Shown here: in pieces, positions 15,603-23,921 of the stretch
How positions within the stretch are numbered: position 1 is the first letter of the stretch
Layout: the number at the start of each line of letters is the position of its first letter
Source: CAYMYN01 sp964394665
GTDB taxonomy: Bacteria > Planctomycetota > UBA1135 > GCA-002686595
Length of the DNA: 64,000 bases
Direction: 5' to 3'
Assembly (NCBI GenBank): GCA_964394665.1
Contig: CAYMYN010000004.1
Span: forward strand, 1-64,000
The notes under the pieces: model-generated
Database searches by the model: none
Seen by the model: only the letters and a program-made list of their open reading frames with translations
Told to the model about the DNA's origin: nothing
Made by a program: the position numbers and the translations under genes

Positions 15603-17846
15603 ATGTTGCCCCGTTCCCGCCGATCTCCCTTGTCCCGCTTCCTCGCCGTCCTGCTGCTGATCTCGTCCTTAGGTTGCGGCGGGGACGGCGACCTCGAGCG
15701 CGCGCGCCAACACCTGGACTACCATCGTCTCGAGGCGGCCGAGGCGCTGCTCGTCGATCGGCCGGGCGCGGCGGCCGAGCGACTGCGGATGCGGCTCTCG
15801 GACCTGCGCGAGACCCGCGCGCGGCGACTCGAGGAACTCGACGGGCTGGCCCAGGCCGAACCCTCCGACGAGCTGCGCCGCGTCCTGCGCGAGGCTGCGC
15901 GGAGCGAGCCCGACCCCGACGTGCGCGACGCGGCCGGACGCCTGCTCTCGGGTCTCGCCGACCGCATCGCCCAGGCGCGTCACGCGGACCTCGCCCAGGC
16001 GATCCGGCCCAGGTCCGTGCCGTTGGACGATCCCGAACCCGATCCCGAGCCGGTCGCCCTCGCCCCGGGCCGGCGTCGGTCCCTCCCGGGGGTCGCGCCC
16101 GAGGACGGGCCCGAGCCCGACCAACCGGCGGCGCCCTCGCAGGAGACTTCGCCGCGCCCGGGGATCGAATCGTCCCGCGTGGCGCGCTCGGAGGTACCGG
16201 CCGAGGGGCCGTCCCCGCCGCGCACCGCGTTGGCGATCGACCCTTCGCCCGCGGCCGCGCTGGAGCTCGAGCGGGCCGGGCAACTCGCCGAGGCGCGCGC
16301 GACCTGGATCGAACTCGCCTTCGCCGCCGAGCCCGGACCCCTGCGCAGCGACCGGGTGGCGCGCGCGCGTTCGCTCGAGCGCCGCCTGGCGTTGCGCGCC
16401 GAGCTCGCCGCCGCCATCGCCCAGGACCCCGAGCGCTTCGCGCCGGAGGGCGTCGACGGCGCCGACGAGCAGGGCCTCGAGGTGGCCGGGGCGCGTCGCG
16501 ACTGGGGCGCGCTCGAGGGGGCCCTGCTCCAACGCCTGGCGAACCGCGCCACGCTCTCCCAGGACGCCCGCGTGGGGCTCCTGCTCGAGCGCTTGGCGCG
16601 CGGACGTTCGGCGGACTCGAACGCCGCGCTGGCCGAACTCTCCCGGGCGCTCGAGCGCGGGGAGCTCGAGCCGGCCGAGGCCTTCGCGATCCTGGCCGAC
16701 TTCCGGGGCGAGGCCCTCCCCGAGGGGGGGTACGTCTTCGAGAAGGGCGCCTGGATCACCCGGGCCGAGCACGAGGCGGCGGTGCTGCGCGGGCGCATCG
16801 CGGAGCTCACCACGCGCATGCAGCGGGCCCAGGGCCCGGCCCGGGACACGTTGGTGGCGGAGCTCCTGGCGCTGGGGAGCGCGGCGCGTGAGCCCCTGCG
16901 ATCGGCCCTCGAGGCGCGCCTGGCCCAGGCGGTGGCGACGCTGGCGAAGGGCAACACCCTGGGGGCGTTGGAGCGGTTGGCGGAGCGCCGGCGGGAGCTC
17001 GACCGCCGCCGGCTCGACGCCCTGACCCTGATCTTCGACGAGGACGCGTACTTCTACCCCTTCACCGGCCCCGACATCGCGCCCGGCAAGAGCGCCAGCG
17101 ACTACTGGCCCGTCCAGCGCCGCGTGGACGAGCTCGTGGCCCTCGTGCAGGAGGTCTGGAACGTCCCGGGCCCGGTGCGCCTACCGGCCGCCTTCCGCGA
17201 CGCCCTCGGCCAACTCGCCTGGGTCCTCGAGGTCGCCCGTGACCTCGAGTTCGTGGTCCCGACGCCGAGCTCGTTGCCGAGCTGGATCGGAGGCCTGCCC
17301 GGCCTGGACGAGGTCGACCTCTCGACCTTCGCCTGGGACGCTACCGAGCGCGAGCGGCTCGCCTACGACCGCGCCGTCCTGGCCTACAACGAGCGCCAGT
17401 GGGCGAGCTGGAGCCGGCGCGACGAGGACCGCGCGCCACGCGGGGAAGAACGCCTCCAGGTCTCGGTCACCAACGCCTACCGGCGCATGTTGGGCCGGCG
17501 CGCCTTGGCCTGGAACCCGGACGTGCAGCTCGCCGCGCGCTGGCACTCGGTGTACATGGCCGACACGGGCGACTTCGGCCACACCCAGCCGGACCCCGAG
17601 CGGCGCACGCCCTTCGACCGCATGCGCCTGGCGGGCTACGATCAGGGGGCGAGCGAGAACTGCCACATGGGGAGCGGCTCCGCGGAGGGCGCTCACCAGG
17701 GTTGGCGACGTTCGAGCGGACACCACAGGAACCTCCTGATGGCGAGCCACCGCGAGATGGCCAGCGCCCTCGCCAGCGTGTACTGGACCCAAAACTTCGG
17801 CAGCGGCACGAAGTTCCTCACCGAGTTGGACGGATGGCACGACTGA
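15603..17846 (+). CDS. Large lipoprotein with a C-terminal CAP (SCP/PR-1) domain
   Basis: The product has 747 residues. A lipoprotein signal ends in LISSLGC, with Cys25 as the lipidation site. The middle (about 30-600) is mostly helical and charged, with a Pro-rich acidic linker near 130-215. The last 130 residues form a CAP domain: WHSVYMADTGDFGHTQP (first His), SENCHMG (Glu) and SSGHHRNLLM (second His) supply the conserved CAP cavity residues. Bacterial CAP proteins are exported and bind lipids, or act in spore and envelope processes in some lineages; enzymatic activity is not established. It overlaps the start of the FHA gene by 13 bp, so the two are coupled. Start ATG at 15603 is the only one that gives the lipoprotein signal. 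Confidence 0.82.
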   Translation: MLPRSRRSPLSRFLAVLLLISSLGCGGDGDLERARQHLDYHRLEAAEALLVDRPGAAAERLRMRLSDLRETRARRLEELDGLAQAEPSDELRRVLREAARSEPDPDVRDAAGRLLSGLADRIAQARHADLAQAIRPRSVPLDDPEPDPEPVALAPGRRRSLPGVAPEDGPEPDQPAAPSQETSPRPGIESSRVARSEVPAEGPSPPRTALAIDPSPAAALELERAGQLAEARATWIELAFAAEPGPLRSDRVARARSLERRLALRAELAAAIAQDPERFAPEGVDGADEQGLEVAGARRDWGALEGALLQRLANRATLSQDARVGLLLERLARGRSADSNAALAELSRALERGELEPAEAFAILADFRGEALPEGGYVFEKGAWITRAEHEAAVLRGRIAELTTRMQRAQGPARDTLVAELLALGSAAREPLRSALEARLAQAVATLAKGNTLGALERLAERRRELDRRRLDALTLIFDEDAYFYPFTGPDIAPGKSASDYWPVQRRVDELVALVQEVWNVPGPVRLPAAFRDALGQLAWVLEVARDLEFVVPTPSSLPSWIGGLPGLDEVDLSTFAWDATERERLAYDRAVLAYNERQWASWSRRDEDRAPRGEERLQVSVTNAYRRMLGRRALAWNPDVQLAARWHSVYMADTGDFGHTQPDPERRTPFDRMRLAGYDQGASENCHMGSGSAEGAHQGWRRSSGHHRNLLMASHREMASALASVYWTQNFGSGTKFLTELDGWHD

Positions 17847-19234
17847 TCCTGGAAGAGGGCGACGCGCGCCGCGCGTTCAAGGTCGGCGAGGGCCGGCTGA
17901 CCATCGGCAGCGGAGCGAACTGCTCCCTGCGCCTGGTGTCGGAGGGCGTGGCCGAGGTCCACGCCGAGCTCGAGGTCAGCGGCGGGTTCGCCTACCTGCG
18001 CCCACGGCCGGGGGTGATGCCGCCCCTGATGCACGGCCAACCGGTGACCCATCAGGTGCCGCTGGCCCACGACGCGCGGTTCGAGATCGGCGCGGCGCGC
18101 TTCCACTACCTCGCCGAAGAACAGGCCGCCGCATCCGCGGGCGCGCCCCGCGCGCAGCCCCCGGCCCCGAAGCCGGCCGCCGCCCCACGTCCGGCGCCGT
18201 CGCGCTCCGCTGCGCCCCAGCGTGCCGCCGCTTCGGCCCAGCGTCCCGTTGCATCGGCCCAGGCCGCCGCTTCGGCCGCGGGTGTGCAGCGCAATCGGCC
18301 CCGGGCGCAGGTCAAGCGCGGCATCCCGACCTGGTTGATGCTGGTCCTGATCGGCGGCGCGCTGATCCTCACGTTCTTCGCCCTGCGCGCCCTGGTCGGG
18401 CAGACGGGCAAGTCGACGGTCGTGCCCGAGGCGACCCTGGCGCGGGCCCGCGAGCGCTTCGAGCAACGCGAGTTCGACGCCGCGCGGGCGGCGCTGGCCC
18501 TCATCCCCCGCGAACAGGTCTCCGCGGCCCTGCGCAAGCAGATCGAGACCCTCGAGTCGGAGATGGACGCGATCGACCGCGACCTCGTCCTCGACCGCGA
18601 GCACCGCCGCGAGGCCGAGGACTACCGGACGACGCAGCTCGAGGGCTTCATGAAGGCCCGCCTGGTCGGCGACAACCCGCCCCGCGAACGGGTGCGCGTG
18701 TTCCTCAAGCGCCTGCGCGAGTTTCGCCAACGCTGGCCGCAGTTCCCCGACATGGACTGGATCGACCGGCACGAGCGCCTCTACTCGCGCCTGGTCGACC
18801 TGAACGACCCGCCGACCTTCAAGGACGTCGCCTACGAGGTCGAGACGCTGACCTGGGCCAAGCCCCGGGACTACCGCCAGGCGGCCGGCATCGTGCGCGC
18901 GTTCGCCGAGCGCGCCTCCGGAGCCGACCGCGAGCAGGCCATCGAGCTGCTCGACCAACTGGCCGCGGCCGAGAAGGAGTTCTTCGACGATCAGATGCAG
19001 CAGGCGAAGTACCACTGGCAGCGCAAGGAGAGCGGCAAGGCGGTGGGCGTGCTGATCTCGCTCGTCCTGGGCCTCGACGTGCCCGAGCACGTCGATCAAG
19101 CCGCGCGCGAGCTGGTCGGGTTGCCGGGCATCGAGGACTTCCTGCGCAGCTACCGGCGCACCAGCTCGAAGTACCCCGAGCTCATCCTGAACCCCCGCGT
19201 GCGCGAGGTGGCGCAACGCGCGGGGCTGCTGTAG
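17834..19234 (+). CDS. FHA-domain protein with a single membrane anchor
   Basis: The product has 466 residues. Residues 1-95 form a forkhead-associated domain (RLTIGSGANCSLRLVSEGVAEVHAEL; the GS and S-x-x-H positions are GSG and VAEVHAE), a phosphothreonine-reading fold. An Ala/Pro/Gln-rich linker (about 98-160) leads to a membrane helix (about 166-190) and then a 275-residue helical, probably periplasmic, region of unknown fold. The topology puts the FHA domain in the cytoplasm. Its overlap with the CAP lipoprotein gene suggests a joint envelope function, with the FHA domain linking it to Ser/Thr kinase signalling; this is inference. The gene ends 4 bp from the convergent acyltransferase gene. 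Confidence 0.85.
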   Translation: MARLILEEGDARRAFKVGEGRLTIGSGANCSLRLVSEGVAEVHAELEVSGGFAYLRPRPGVMPPLMHGQPVTHQVPLAHDARFEIGAARFHYLAEEQAAASAGAPRAQPPAPKPAAAPRPAPSRSAAPQRAAASAQRPVASAQAAASAAGVQRNRPRAQVKRGIPTWLMLVLIGGALILTFFALRALVGQTGKSTVVPEATLARARERFEQREFDAARAALALIPREQVSAALRKQIETLESEMDAIDRDLVLDREHRREAEDYRTTQLEGFMKARLVGDNPPRERVRVFLKRLREFRQRWPQFPDMDWIDRHERLYSRLVDLNDPPTFKDVAYEVETLTWAKPRDYRQAAGIVRAFAERASGADREQAIELLDQLAAAEKEFFDDQMQQAKYHWQRKESGKAVGVLISLVLGLDVPEHVDQAARELVGLPGIEDFLRSYRRTSSKYPELILNPRVREVAQRAGLL

Positions 19235-19238
19235 GGAA

Positions 19239-20240
19239 CTAGGATTCCTCGGTCAGGGCTCCTGCGGCCCGCGGAGCGCGCCGCGGCGGGGCGTCGGGGT
19301 GGGTGCGCCAACGCGGTTGGTGCCAGGCCCACTGCTCGGGCGCGGCCCGGATCCAGCGCTCGTACAGGGCGTTGAGCCGCGCGGTCAGCTCGAGCGTCGC
19401 TTCGCGGCGGTCGAGGCCGCGGTCGAGCTCGAGGGGCTCGTCGAAGCTGAGCCGATACCGTGCGCCGTCGATCGCGACGCAGCGCGCGGGCAGCAGCGGC
19501 AGGCCTGCCGCGCGGGCCAGGGCGGCCGGCGCGGTCGCGGTCCAGGCCGGGCGGCCGAAGAAGGGCACGAAGGCACCCGCCAGGCGGCGTACCTCGAGGT
19601 CCGCGAGCAATCCCAGCGTGCCGCCCTGCGCGAGCACCTCGAGCAGCCGGCGCGCGGGGCTCGTCTGGGCCAGGGAGCGCAGCCCGTAGGCCGCGCGCAT
19701 CCTCACCAGCCACTGCGCCGAGGGATCGCGGGGCCGTTCGCGGCCGACCACCGCGCCGTCGTAGCCCAGCCGCCGCAGGCGCGCCGCGAGCAACTCCCAG
19801 TTCCCGAGGTGCGCCGTGACCACCAGCGCGCCGCGTCCGCGCGCCAGGTGCGCGGCGAGCAGGTCGCACGAGGGATCGAGCTCGACCGCGTCCTCGATCC
19901 AGCGCCCGCGCTCGGCGCGTGGGCCGATGGGGGGCGCGCCGCGGGCCAGGCGCAGCCACTCCGCGAGTTGGCGCGCCGCGAAGCGCCGCACGTCCCGGGC
20001 GAGGTGCGTGCGCGCGTGGGGATCGAGCTCCGTCCCGAGCGCCAGCTCGAGGTTCGCGCGGGTGAGCTCGGCGTGCCGTCCGCGCGCGGCGCACAGCGCC
20101 AGGCCCTCGAGACCCGCGCGCAGGAGCGGGTGGGGGACCAGGCTCCCCGCCGCGACCAGCCCATCCAGGGCCGCCGCGCGCAGGCGCCGGCGCAGGGGCG
20201 CGGCGGCCGCGCGGGCGGGATCGACACGCGCCGCGCTCAT
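19239..20240 (-). CDS. LpxL/HtrB-family lipid A acyltransferase
   Basis: The product has 333 residues. It has the family's HxxxxE/D catalytic motif as HLGNWE (His144, Glu149), a following region GRERPRDPSAQW, the LADLEVRR and FVPFFGRPAWTATAPAALARAAG segment and a C-terminal WAWHQPRW. All are typical of late acyltransferases that add a secondary acyl chain to lipid A at the inner membrane. Length is near the usual 300. ATG at 20240 overlaps the upstream kinase stop (ATGA), so the two genes are coupled and both probably serve lipid A/LPS core synthesis. An in-frame start further upstream would lie inside the kinase gene. Confidence 0.88.
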   Translation of the reverse strand: MSAARVDPARAAAAPLRRRLRAAALDGLVAAGSLVPHPLLRAGLEGLALCAARGRHAELTRANLELALGTELDPHARTHLARDVRRFAARQLAEWLRLARGAPPIGPRAERGRWIEDAVELDPSCDLLAAHLARGRGALVVTAHLGNWELLAARLRRLGYDGAVVGRERPRDPSAQWLVRMRAAYGLRSLAQTSPARRLLEVLAQGGTLGLLADLEVRRLAGAFVPFFGRPAWTATAPAALARAAGLPLLPARCVAIDGARYRLSFDEPLELDRGLDRREATLELTARLNALYERWIRAAPEQWAWHQPRWRTHPDAPPRRAPRAAGALTEES

Positions 20241-21490
20241 CGACCGCGCAGCTCCGCCGACCAGGCGTCGCGTTCGGGGCGCGCTCCCCGCAGCGCGCGC
20301 CGTGCGCCGCACACGAAGAGCGCCCGCTCCCGTTCGCTGGGGTCATCGGAACCGACCAGCCGGGACGCGTCGACCGGGCCGAAGGCGTCGTCCCGCCGCT
20401 CGCGCGGCACGAACTCGGGGGCGAGGAGCAGCCGCTGCCGCGGGCCGATCCAGATGTCGCGCGCGCCCAGCGCGCCCGGGTCGTGGCCGCGTTCGCGTAG
20501 GCTCCCGAGCAACTCCCCCAGGGCGAACGCGAGCCGTCGCCGCTCGTGGGGCGCGAGGCGCGCGGCGCGCCCGGGGAGCGGGGCGAATCCCTCCAGATCG
20601 TCCAGCTCGACGGCCCATCCCCGCTGGGGCGCGACCCGCGCGGGTGGGGGGACCGCGAGGCCGTGCTCGAAGAGCCGCCCCAGGACCATCCAGTGCCGGC
20701 GCCGGGCCGCGGGCGCCAAGGACTCGAGGGCGGGCGTGCCCGGCCCCGCGTGGGTCCGAGTCCGGCGCACCAACCAGCGCTCGCCGTCGACCGACACGGC
20801 GCGCAGCACGCCGCTCGCGCGGGTCCAACGCCGCGCGTTCGCCCGCAGGGCGCGCGCCCGATCGCGGCGGCCGGCGCGCTCGAGTTCCACCACCGCGCCG
20901 GGCCGGGCGAGCACGGCGCTCGCGAGCGAAGCCGGGACCGCGCGCCGCCAGGCGACGAGGGCGCGGGCGCGCAGGCCGCCCGTGCAGCGCTCGCGCAGGA
21001 AGCCGCAGGCGCGCTCCAGGTCGGCCCCGGCGGCGCGCGCCCCCGCCGGCCCCAGCCGAATCCCGGCCGGGTCGACGATCCAGGGCTCGCCCGCGTCGTC
21101 GAGCAGCACGTTGCCCGCGTGCAGGTCCCGCTGGCGCACGCCGCGCGCGTGGGCGAGGCCGAGCAGCCGCCCCAGTCGCCGCGCGACGCGCCGCGGCTCG
21201 TTGGGCCAGGGCGAGCGCCCCGCGAGCACGTCCTCGAGGGGACGGGCCCCTTGGATCCAACTCGAACCGATCTGCCAGCGACGTTGGACGCGCTGGGGAA
21301 CGAGCGCCGTGGGCACCGGTAGCCCGCGGAGCGCGAGCTCGCGCAGCATCCGGTACTCCCGCCTGGCGCGCCGCCCGTCCAGGAGGCGCGCCAGGTAGCC
21401 GCGGGAGTGGAAACGCTTGACGGCCCGCGGGGTGGGCTCGGCCTCGAACCACACGCTGCGGTTGGGTCCCTCCTTGAGCGGCTGCGGCAC
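20237..21490 (-). CDS. LPS-core kinase-like protein with a second, degenerate kinase-like half
   Basis: The product has 417 residues. The first half (about 1-200) has features of the Kdo kinase/WaaP (RIO-like) group: a Gly-poor N-lobe with VKRFHSRGY (likely ATP lysine), catalytic loop QRDLHAGN (Asp122, Asn127) and metal-binding VDPAG (Asp140) replacing DFG. The second half (about 215-417) repeats the layout, but its catalytic loop equivalent, near GHDPGALGARDIWIG, and its metal site, LLAPEF, lack the expected residues. It looks like a pseudokinase half. WaaP/KdkA enzymes phosphorylate heptose or Kdo of LPS. GTG at 21490 is preceded 6 nt upstream by TAGCAT. It is coupled to the acyltransferase gene downstream. 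Confidence 0.78.
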   Translation of the reverse strand: MPQPLKEGPNRSVWFEAEPTPRAVKRFHSRGYLARLLDGRRARREYRMLRELALRGLPVPTALVPQRVQRRWQIGSSWIQGARPLEDVLAGRSPWPNEPRRVARRLGRLLGLAHARGVRQRDLHAGNVLLDDAGEPWIVDPAGIRLGPAGARAAGADLERACGFLRERCTGGLRARALVAWRRAVPASLASAVLARPGAVVELERAGRRDRARALRANARRWTRASGVLRAVSVDGERWLVRRTRTHAGPGTPALESLAPAARRRHWMVLGRLFEHGLAVPPPARVAPQRGWAVELDDLEGFAPLPGRAARLAPHERRRLAFALGELLGSLRERGHDPGALGARDIWIGPRQRLLLAPEFVPRERRDDAFGPVDASRLVGSDDPSERERALFVCGARRALRGARPERDAWSAELRGR

Positions 21491-21496
21491 GGCGCC

Positions 21497-21502
21497 ATGC
21501 TA
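21497..21502 (-). promoter_or_regulatory. Candidate -10 hexamer TAGCAT, leaderless start of the kinase gene
   Basis: On the minus strand, GGGCTAGCAT lies 6 nt before the GTG at 21490. The spacing suggests transcription starts at or next to the start codon. Confidence 0.5.
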
Positions 21503-21560
21503 GCCCGGACCTGCGCTCTGGCGTTGGGGCGCGGCGCGGGCTCCCGGGGTGGTCCGCGCG

Positions 21561-21566
21561 TAGAAT
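21561..21566 (+). promoter_or_regulatory. Candidate -10 hexamer TAGAAT, leaderless start of lptF
   Basis: TAGAAT lies 9 nt before the GTG at 21576. It is only about 60 bp from the divergent hexamer of the kinase gene, so the two envelope units share one promoter region. Confidence 0.5.
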
Positions 21567-21575
21567 CGGCGCCCC

Positions 21576-22634
21576 GTGCGGCTCCAGCGCTACGTCCTCG
21601 CCCAGCTCCTCGCCTCCTTCGCCATCGCGGCGGCGGGCATGCTCTTCGTCGCCCTGCCCGGGCTCGCGGTGGGGGCGGTGCACAAGCTACCGGGGGTCGG
21701 GACGGCGGTCCTTCTGCGCTACCTGCCCCTCGCCACGGGGGTCTTCGTGCCCTACGTCGTGCCGGTCTCGTTCCTGCTCGCGGTCGTCTCGACCTACGGC
21801 CGCCTGGCCGCGGACCGCGAGTGGGTGGCGATCCTGATGGCGGGCGTGCACCCCCTGCGGATGCTGCTCGCCCCGACGCTGCTGGGCTTGGTCGTCGGCG
21901 CCGGGACCTACCACATGAACGCGGAGGTCCTGCCGCGCATGAAGTTCGAGCAGAAGACCTTCCAGGTGCGCGCGGTGCGCGACTCGCTGCGCAACCTGAA
22001 CCCCGGTCGGACCGAACTCAACTTCGGCGACTTCTACCTGGCCGCGGGCTACCGCCAGGGGATGACCTTCCACGACGTGTTCATGGAGATCCCGCCCTTG
22101 GACGGCCAACCGCCGCGCACCGTCCTGGCGGAGTCCGTGCAGTTCCGCTTCACCGACGAGCACATGATCGTGCACGTCAAGGACGGCGTGCACGTGCACG
22201 AGCGCATCCGAGCACGGGCCACGCCGACGATCCTGATCCCCTTCGAGCGCTTGGTGGACGAGCCGGGCCGCAGCGTGGGCCAGCGCTACCTGACCTCGGA
22301 GCAGATCCGCGAGCGCCTGGGCCTGCCGGACCTCGAGCCCCGGGAGCACAGGAAGCTGCTCTACGAGTGGCACTGGCGACTGGCCATCGGGGCGACCTGC
22401 CTGGCGTTCATCCTGCTCGGAGTGCCGACCGGGATCCTGATGCGCCAGGGCACCCGCATGGGCGCACTCGCGGTCGCCGTCGGGTACGCCATCGCCTACT
22501 GGTTGCTCTCGCTGCGCCTGGGCAAGGAGCTGGGCACGGCGGGGGTCGTGGCCCCCTGGATCGGGGCCTGGGGTCCGGTGATCGTGAGCGCCTCGGCCGG
22601 CGCGGCCCTGTGCTGGAAGGCCTTCCGACGATGA
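21576..22634 (+). CDS. lptF: LPS export permease LptF/LptG family, first copy
   Basis: The product has 352 residues with the YjgP/YjgQ layout: a short cytoplasmic start RLQRYVLAQLLASF, three membrane helices (about 10-35, 50-75 and 90-115), a periplasmic beta-jellyroll region (about 125-265) and three C-terminal helices (about 270-350, containing TCLAFILLGVPTGIL). The protein pairs with a second permease and the ATPase LptB to extract LPS from the inner membrane and pass it to the periplasmic bridge. It overlaps the next gene by four bases (ATGA). Start GTG at 21576 is supported by the hexamer upstream. Which of the two copies is LptF and which LptG cannot be settled from sequence alone. Confidence 0.88.
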   Translation: MRLQRYVLAQLLASFAIAAAGMLFVALPGLAVGAVHKLPGVGTAVLLRYLPLATGVFVPYVVPVSFLLAVVSTYGRLAADREWVAILMAGVHPLRMLLAPTLLGLVVGAGTYHMNAEVLPRMKFEQKTFQVRAVRDSLRNLNPGRTELNFGDFYLAAGYRQGMTFHDVFMEIPPLDGQPPRTVLAESVQFRFTDEHMIVHVKDGVHVHERIRARATPTILIPFERLVDEPGRSVGQRYLTSEQIRERLGLPDLEPREHRKLLYEWHWRLAIGATCLAFILLGVPTGILMRQGTRMGALAVAVGYAIAYWLLSLRLGKELGTAGVVAPWIGAWGPVIVSASAGAALCWKAFRR

Positions 22635-23734
22635 GCCGCCGTCGCATCTCCCTCGGCGGGCGCCTGGACCGCTACGTCGCCGCGATCTTCGCCGTCTCCT
22701 ACGCGACGGCGCTGCTGGTCGTGATCGGGCTCTACTTCATCATGGACCTGGCCACGAACCTCGACGATTTCCTCGAGCCGTGGGTGGGCGGTCACTCCGC
22801 GCCGGCGTCGGTGATGGTGCAGTACTACCTGCTCAACCTGCCCTATCTCTTCCTGCAGTCGGCACCCTTCGTGACCTTGACCGCCGGCCTGTTCACGGTC
22901 TCCCGGCTGCTCAAGCACAGCGAGGTGGGCGCCGCCCTCGCGGCGGGCATCAGCGCGCGGCGCATGCTCGCGCCCATCTTCGTCGGCGGGGCGCTCTCCG
23001 CCGGGCTCATGTTCGCCCTGCGCGAGGTCCTGCCGAACACGGTGGCGCCCAAGCGGGACGCGTACCTGCACATGTTGTCCCATCGTCGACCCGAGGTCGT
23101 CCACCGCAACCTATGGGTGCGTGACCTCGGCGGCAGCGTGGTGCGGCTGGGTGAGTTCCGGCCACGCTCGGGTGAAGTGATGGGCTTCGAGGCAACCCTG
23201 CGAAAGGGCTCGACCTACGTCACGATCCAGGCCCCGCGCATGGTCTACGAGCGGCGCGGCGGCGAGCTCGCATGGTGGCTCGAGGAAGGCCTGCGCGAGG
23301 AGGTCGGCGAGCAGCAGCGCAGCGAGCGGGTCACGCGTCTGGAGGGCTTCGAGTTGACCCCCGAGCTGGCCCTCACCTACCAGCGCATGCGCAGCAACCC
23401 CCTCGAGCTCTCGTTCCGCGAGTCGCTGCTGCTCGCATCGCGTGATCCCGACAACGTCGTCTACCAGACCCTGCTCCAGTACCACCTGACCTTTCCGCTG
23501 GCGAGCCTGGTGCTGCTGCTGGTCGGCCTGCCCCTGTTGCTGCGGCCCGAACGCGCGCGGGGAGCCGAGGGCATCGTCTCGGGTCTGATGCTGTGCGTCT
23601 TCTACTTCGCGGCCGACTTCGTGTGCCGCAACCTGGGGCTGCAAGGCTCGCTCGACCCGCTCCTGGCGAGTTGGATCCCGGTGCTGTTCTTCGGCAGCCT
23701 GGGGATCGTGCTCTTCGACGCGGTCCGGACCTGA
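22631..23734 (+). CDS. lptG: LPS export permease LptF/LptG family, second copy
   Basis: The product has 367 residues and the same six-helix plus jellyroll layout as the preceding gene: LDRYVAAIFAVSYATALLVV at the start, a periplasmic domain (about 130-275) and C-terminal helices containing FPLASLVLLLVGLPLLL. It is the partner of the first permease in the LptB2FG transporter. The two genes overlap by 4 bp and must be co-translated. No lptB gene is in the window, so the ATPase is encoded elsewhere. About 190 bp without a gene follow before the next lipoprotein. Confidence 0.88.
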   Translation: MSRRRISLGGRLDRYVAAIFAVSYATALLVVIGLYFIMDLATNLDDFLEPWVGGHSAPASVMVQYYLLNLPYLFLQSAPFVTLTAGLFTVSRLLKHSEVGAALAAGISARRMLAPIFVGGALSAGLMFALREVLPNTVAPKRDAYLHMLSHRRPEVVHRNLWVRDLGGSVVRLGEFRPRSGEVMGFEATLRKGSTYVTIQAPRMVYERRGGELAWWLEEGLREEVGEQQRSERVTRLEGFELTPELALTYQRMRSNPLELSFRESLLLASRDPDNVVYQTLLQYHLTFPLASLVLLLVGLPLLLRPERARGAEGIVSGLMLCVFYFAADFVCRNLGLQGSLDPLLASWIPVLFFGSLGIVLFDAVRT

Positions 23735-23921
23735 GGGAGGGATGGGCCGCGGGCCGGGGTCGCGTGGACCGGGCAGGGCAGGCCGGGGGGCGTGGAACGC
23801 CGGACCGGAACGCCCTACCCTCTTCGGGCCCGGGAAGATCGGCGCGCAGTGGACGTCCCTCGGCGCCCACACCCGCCCCAGGGCCCGCTCCCGCCGCCGC
23901 CCGCAACAACCGAAGCCGCCC

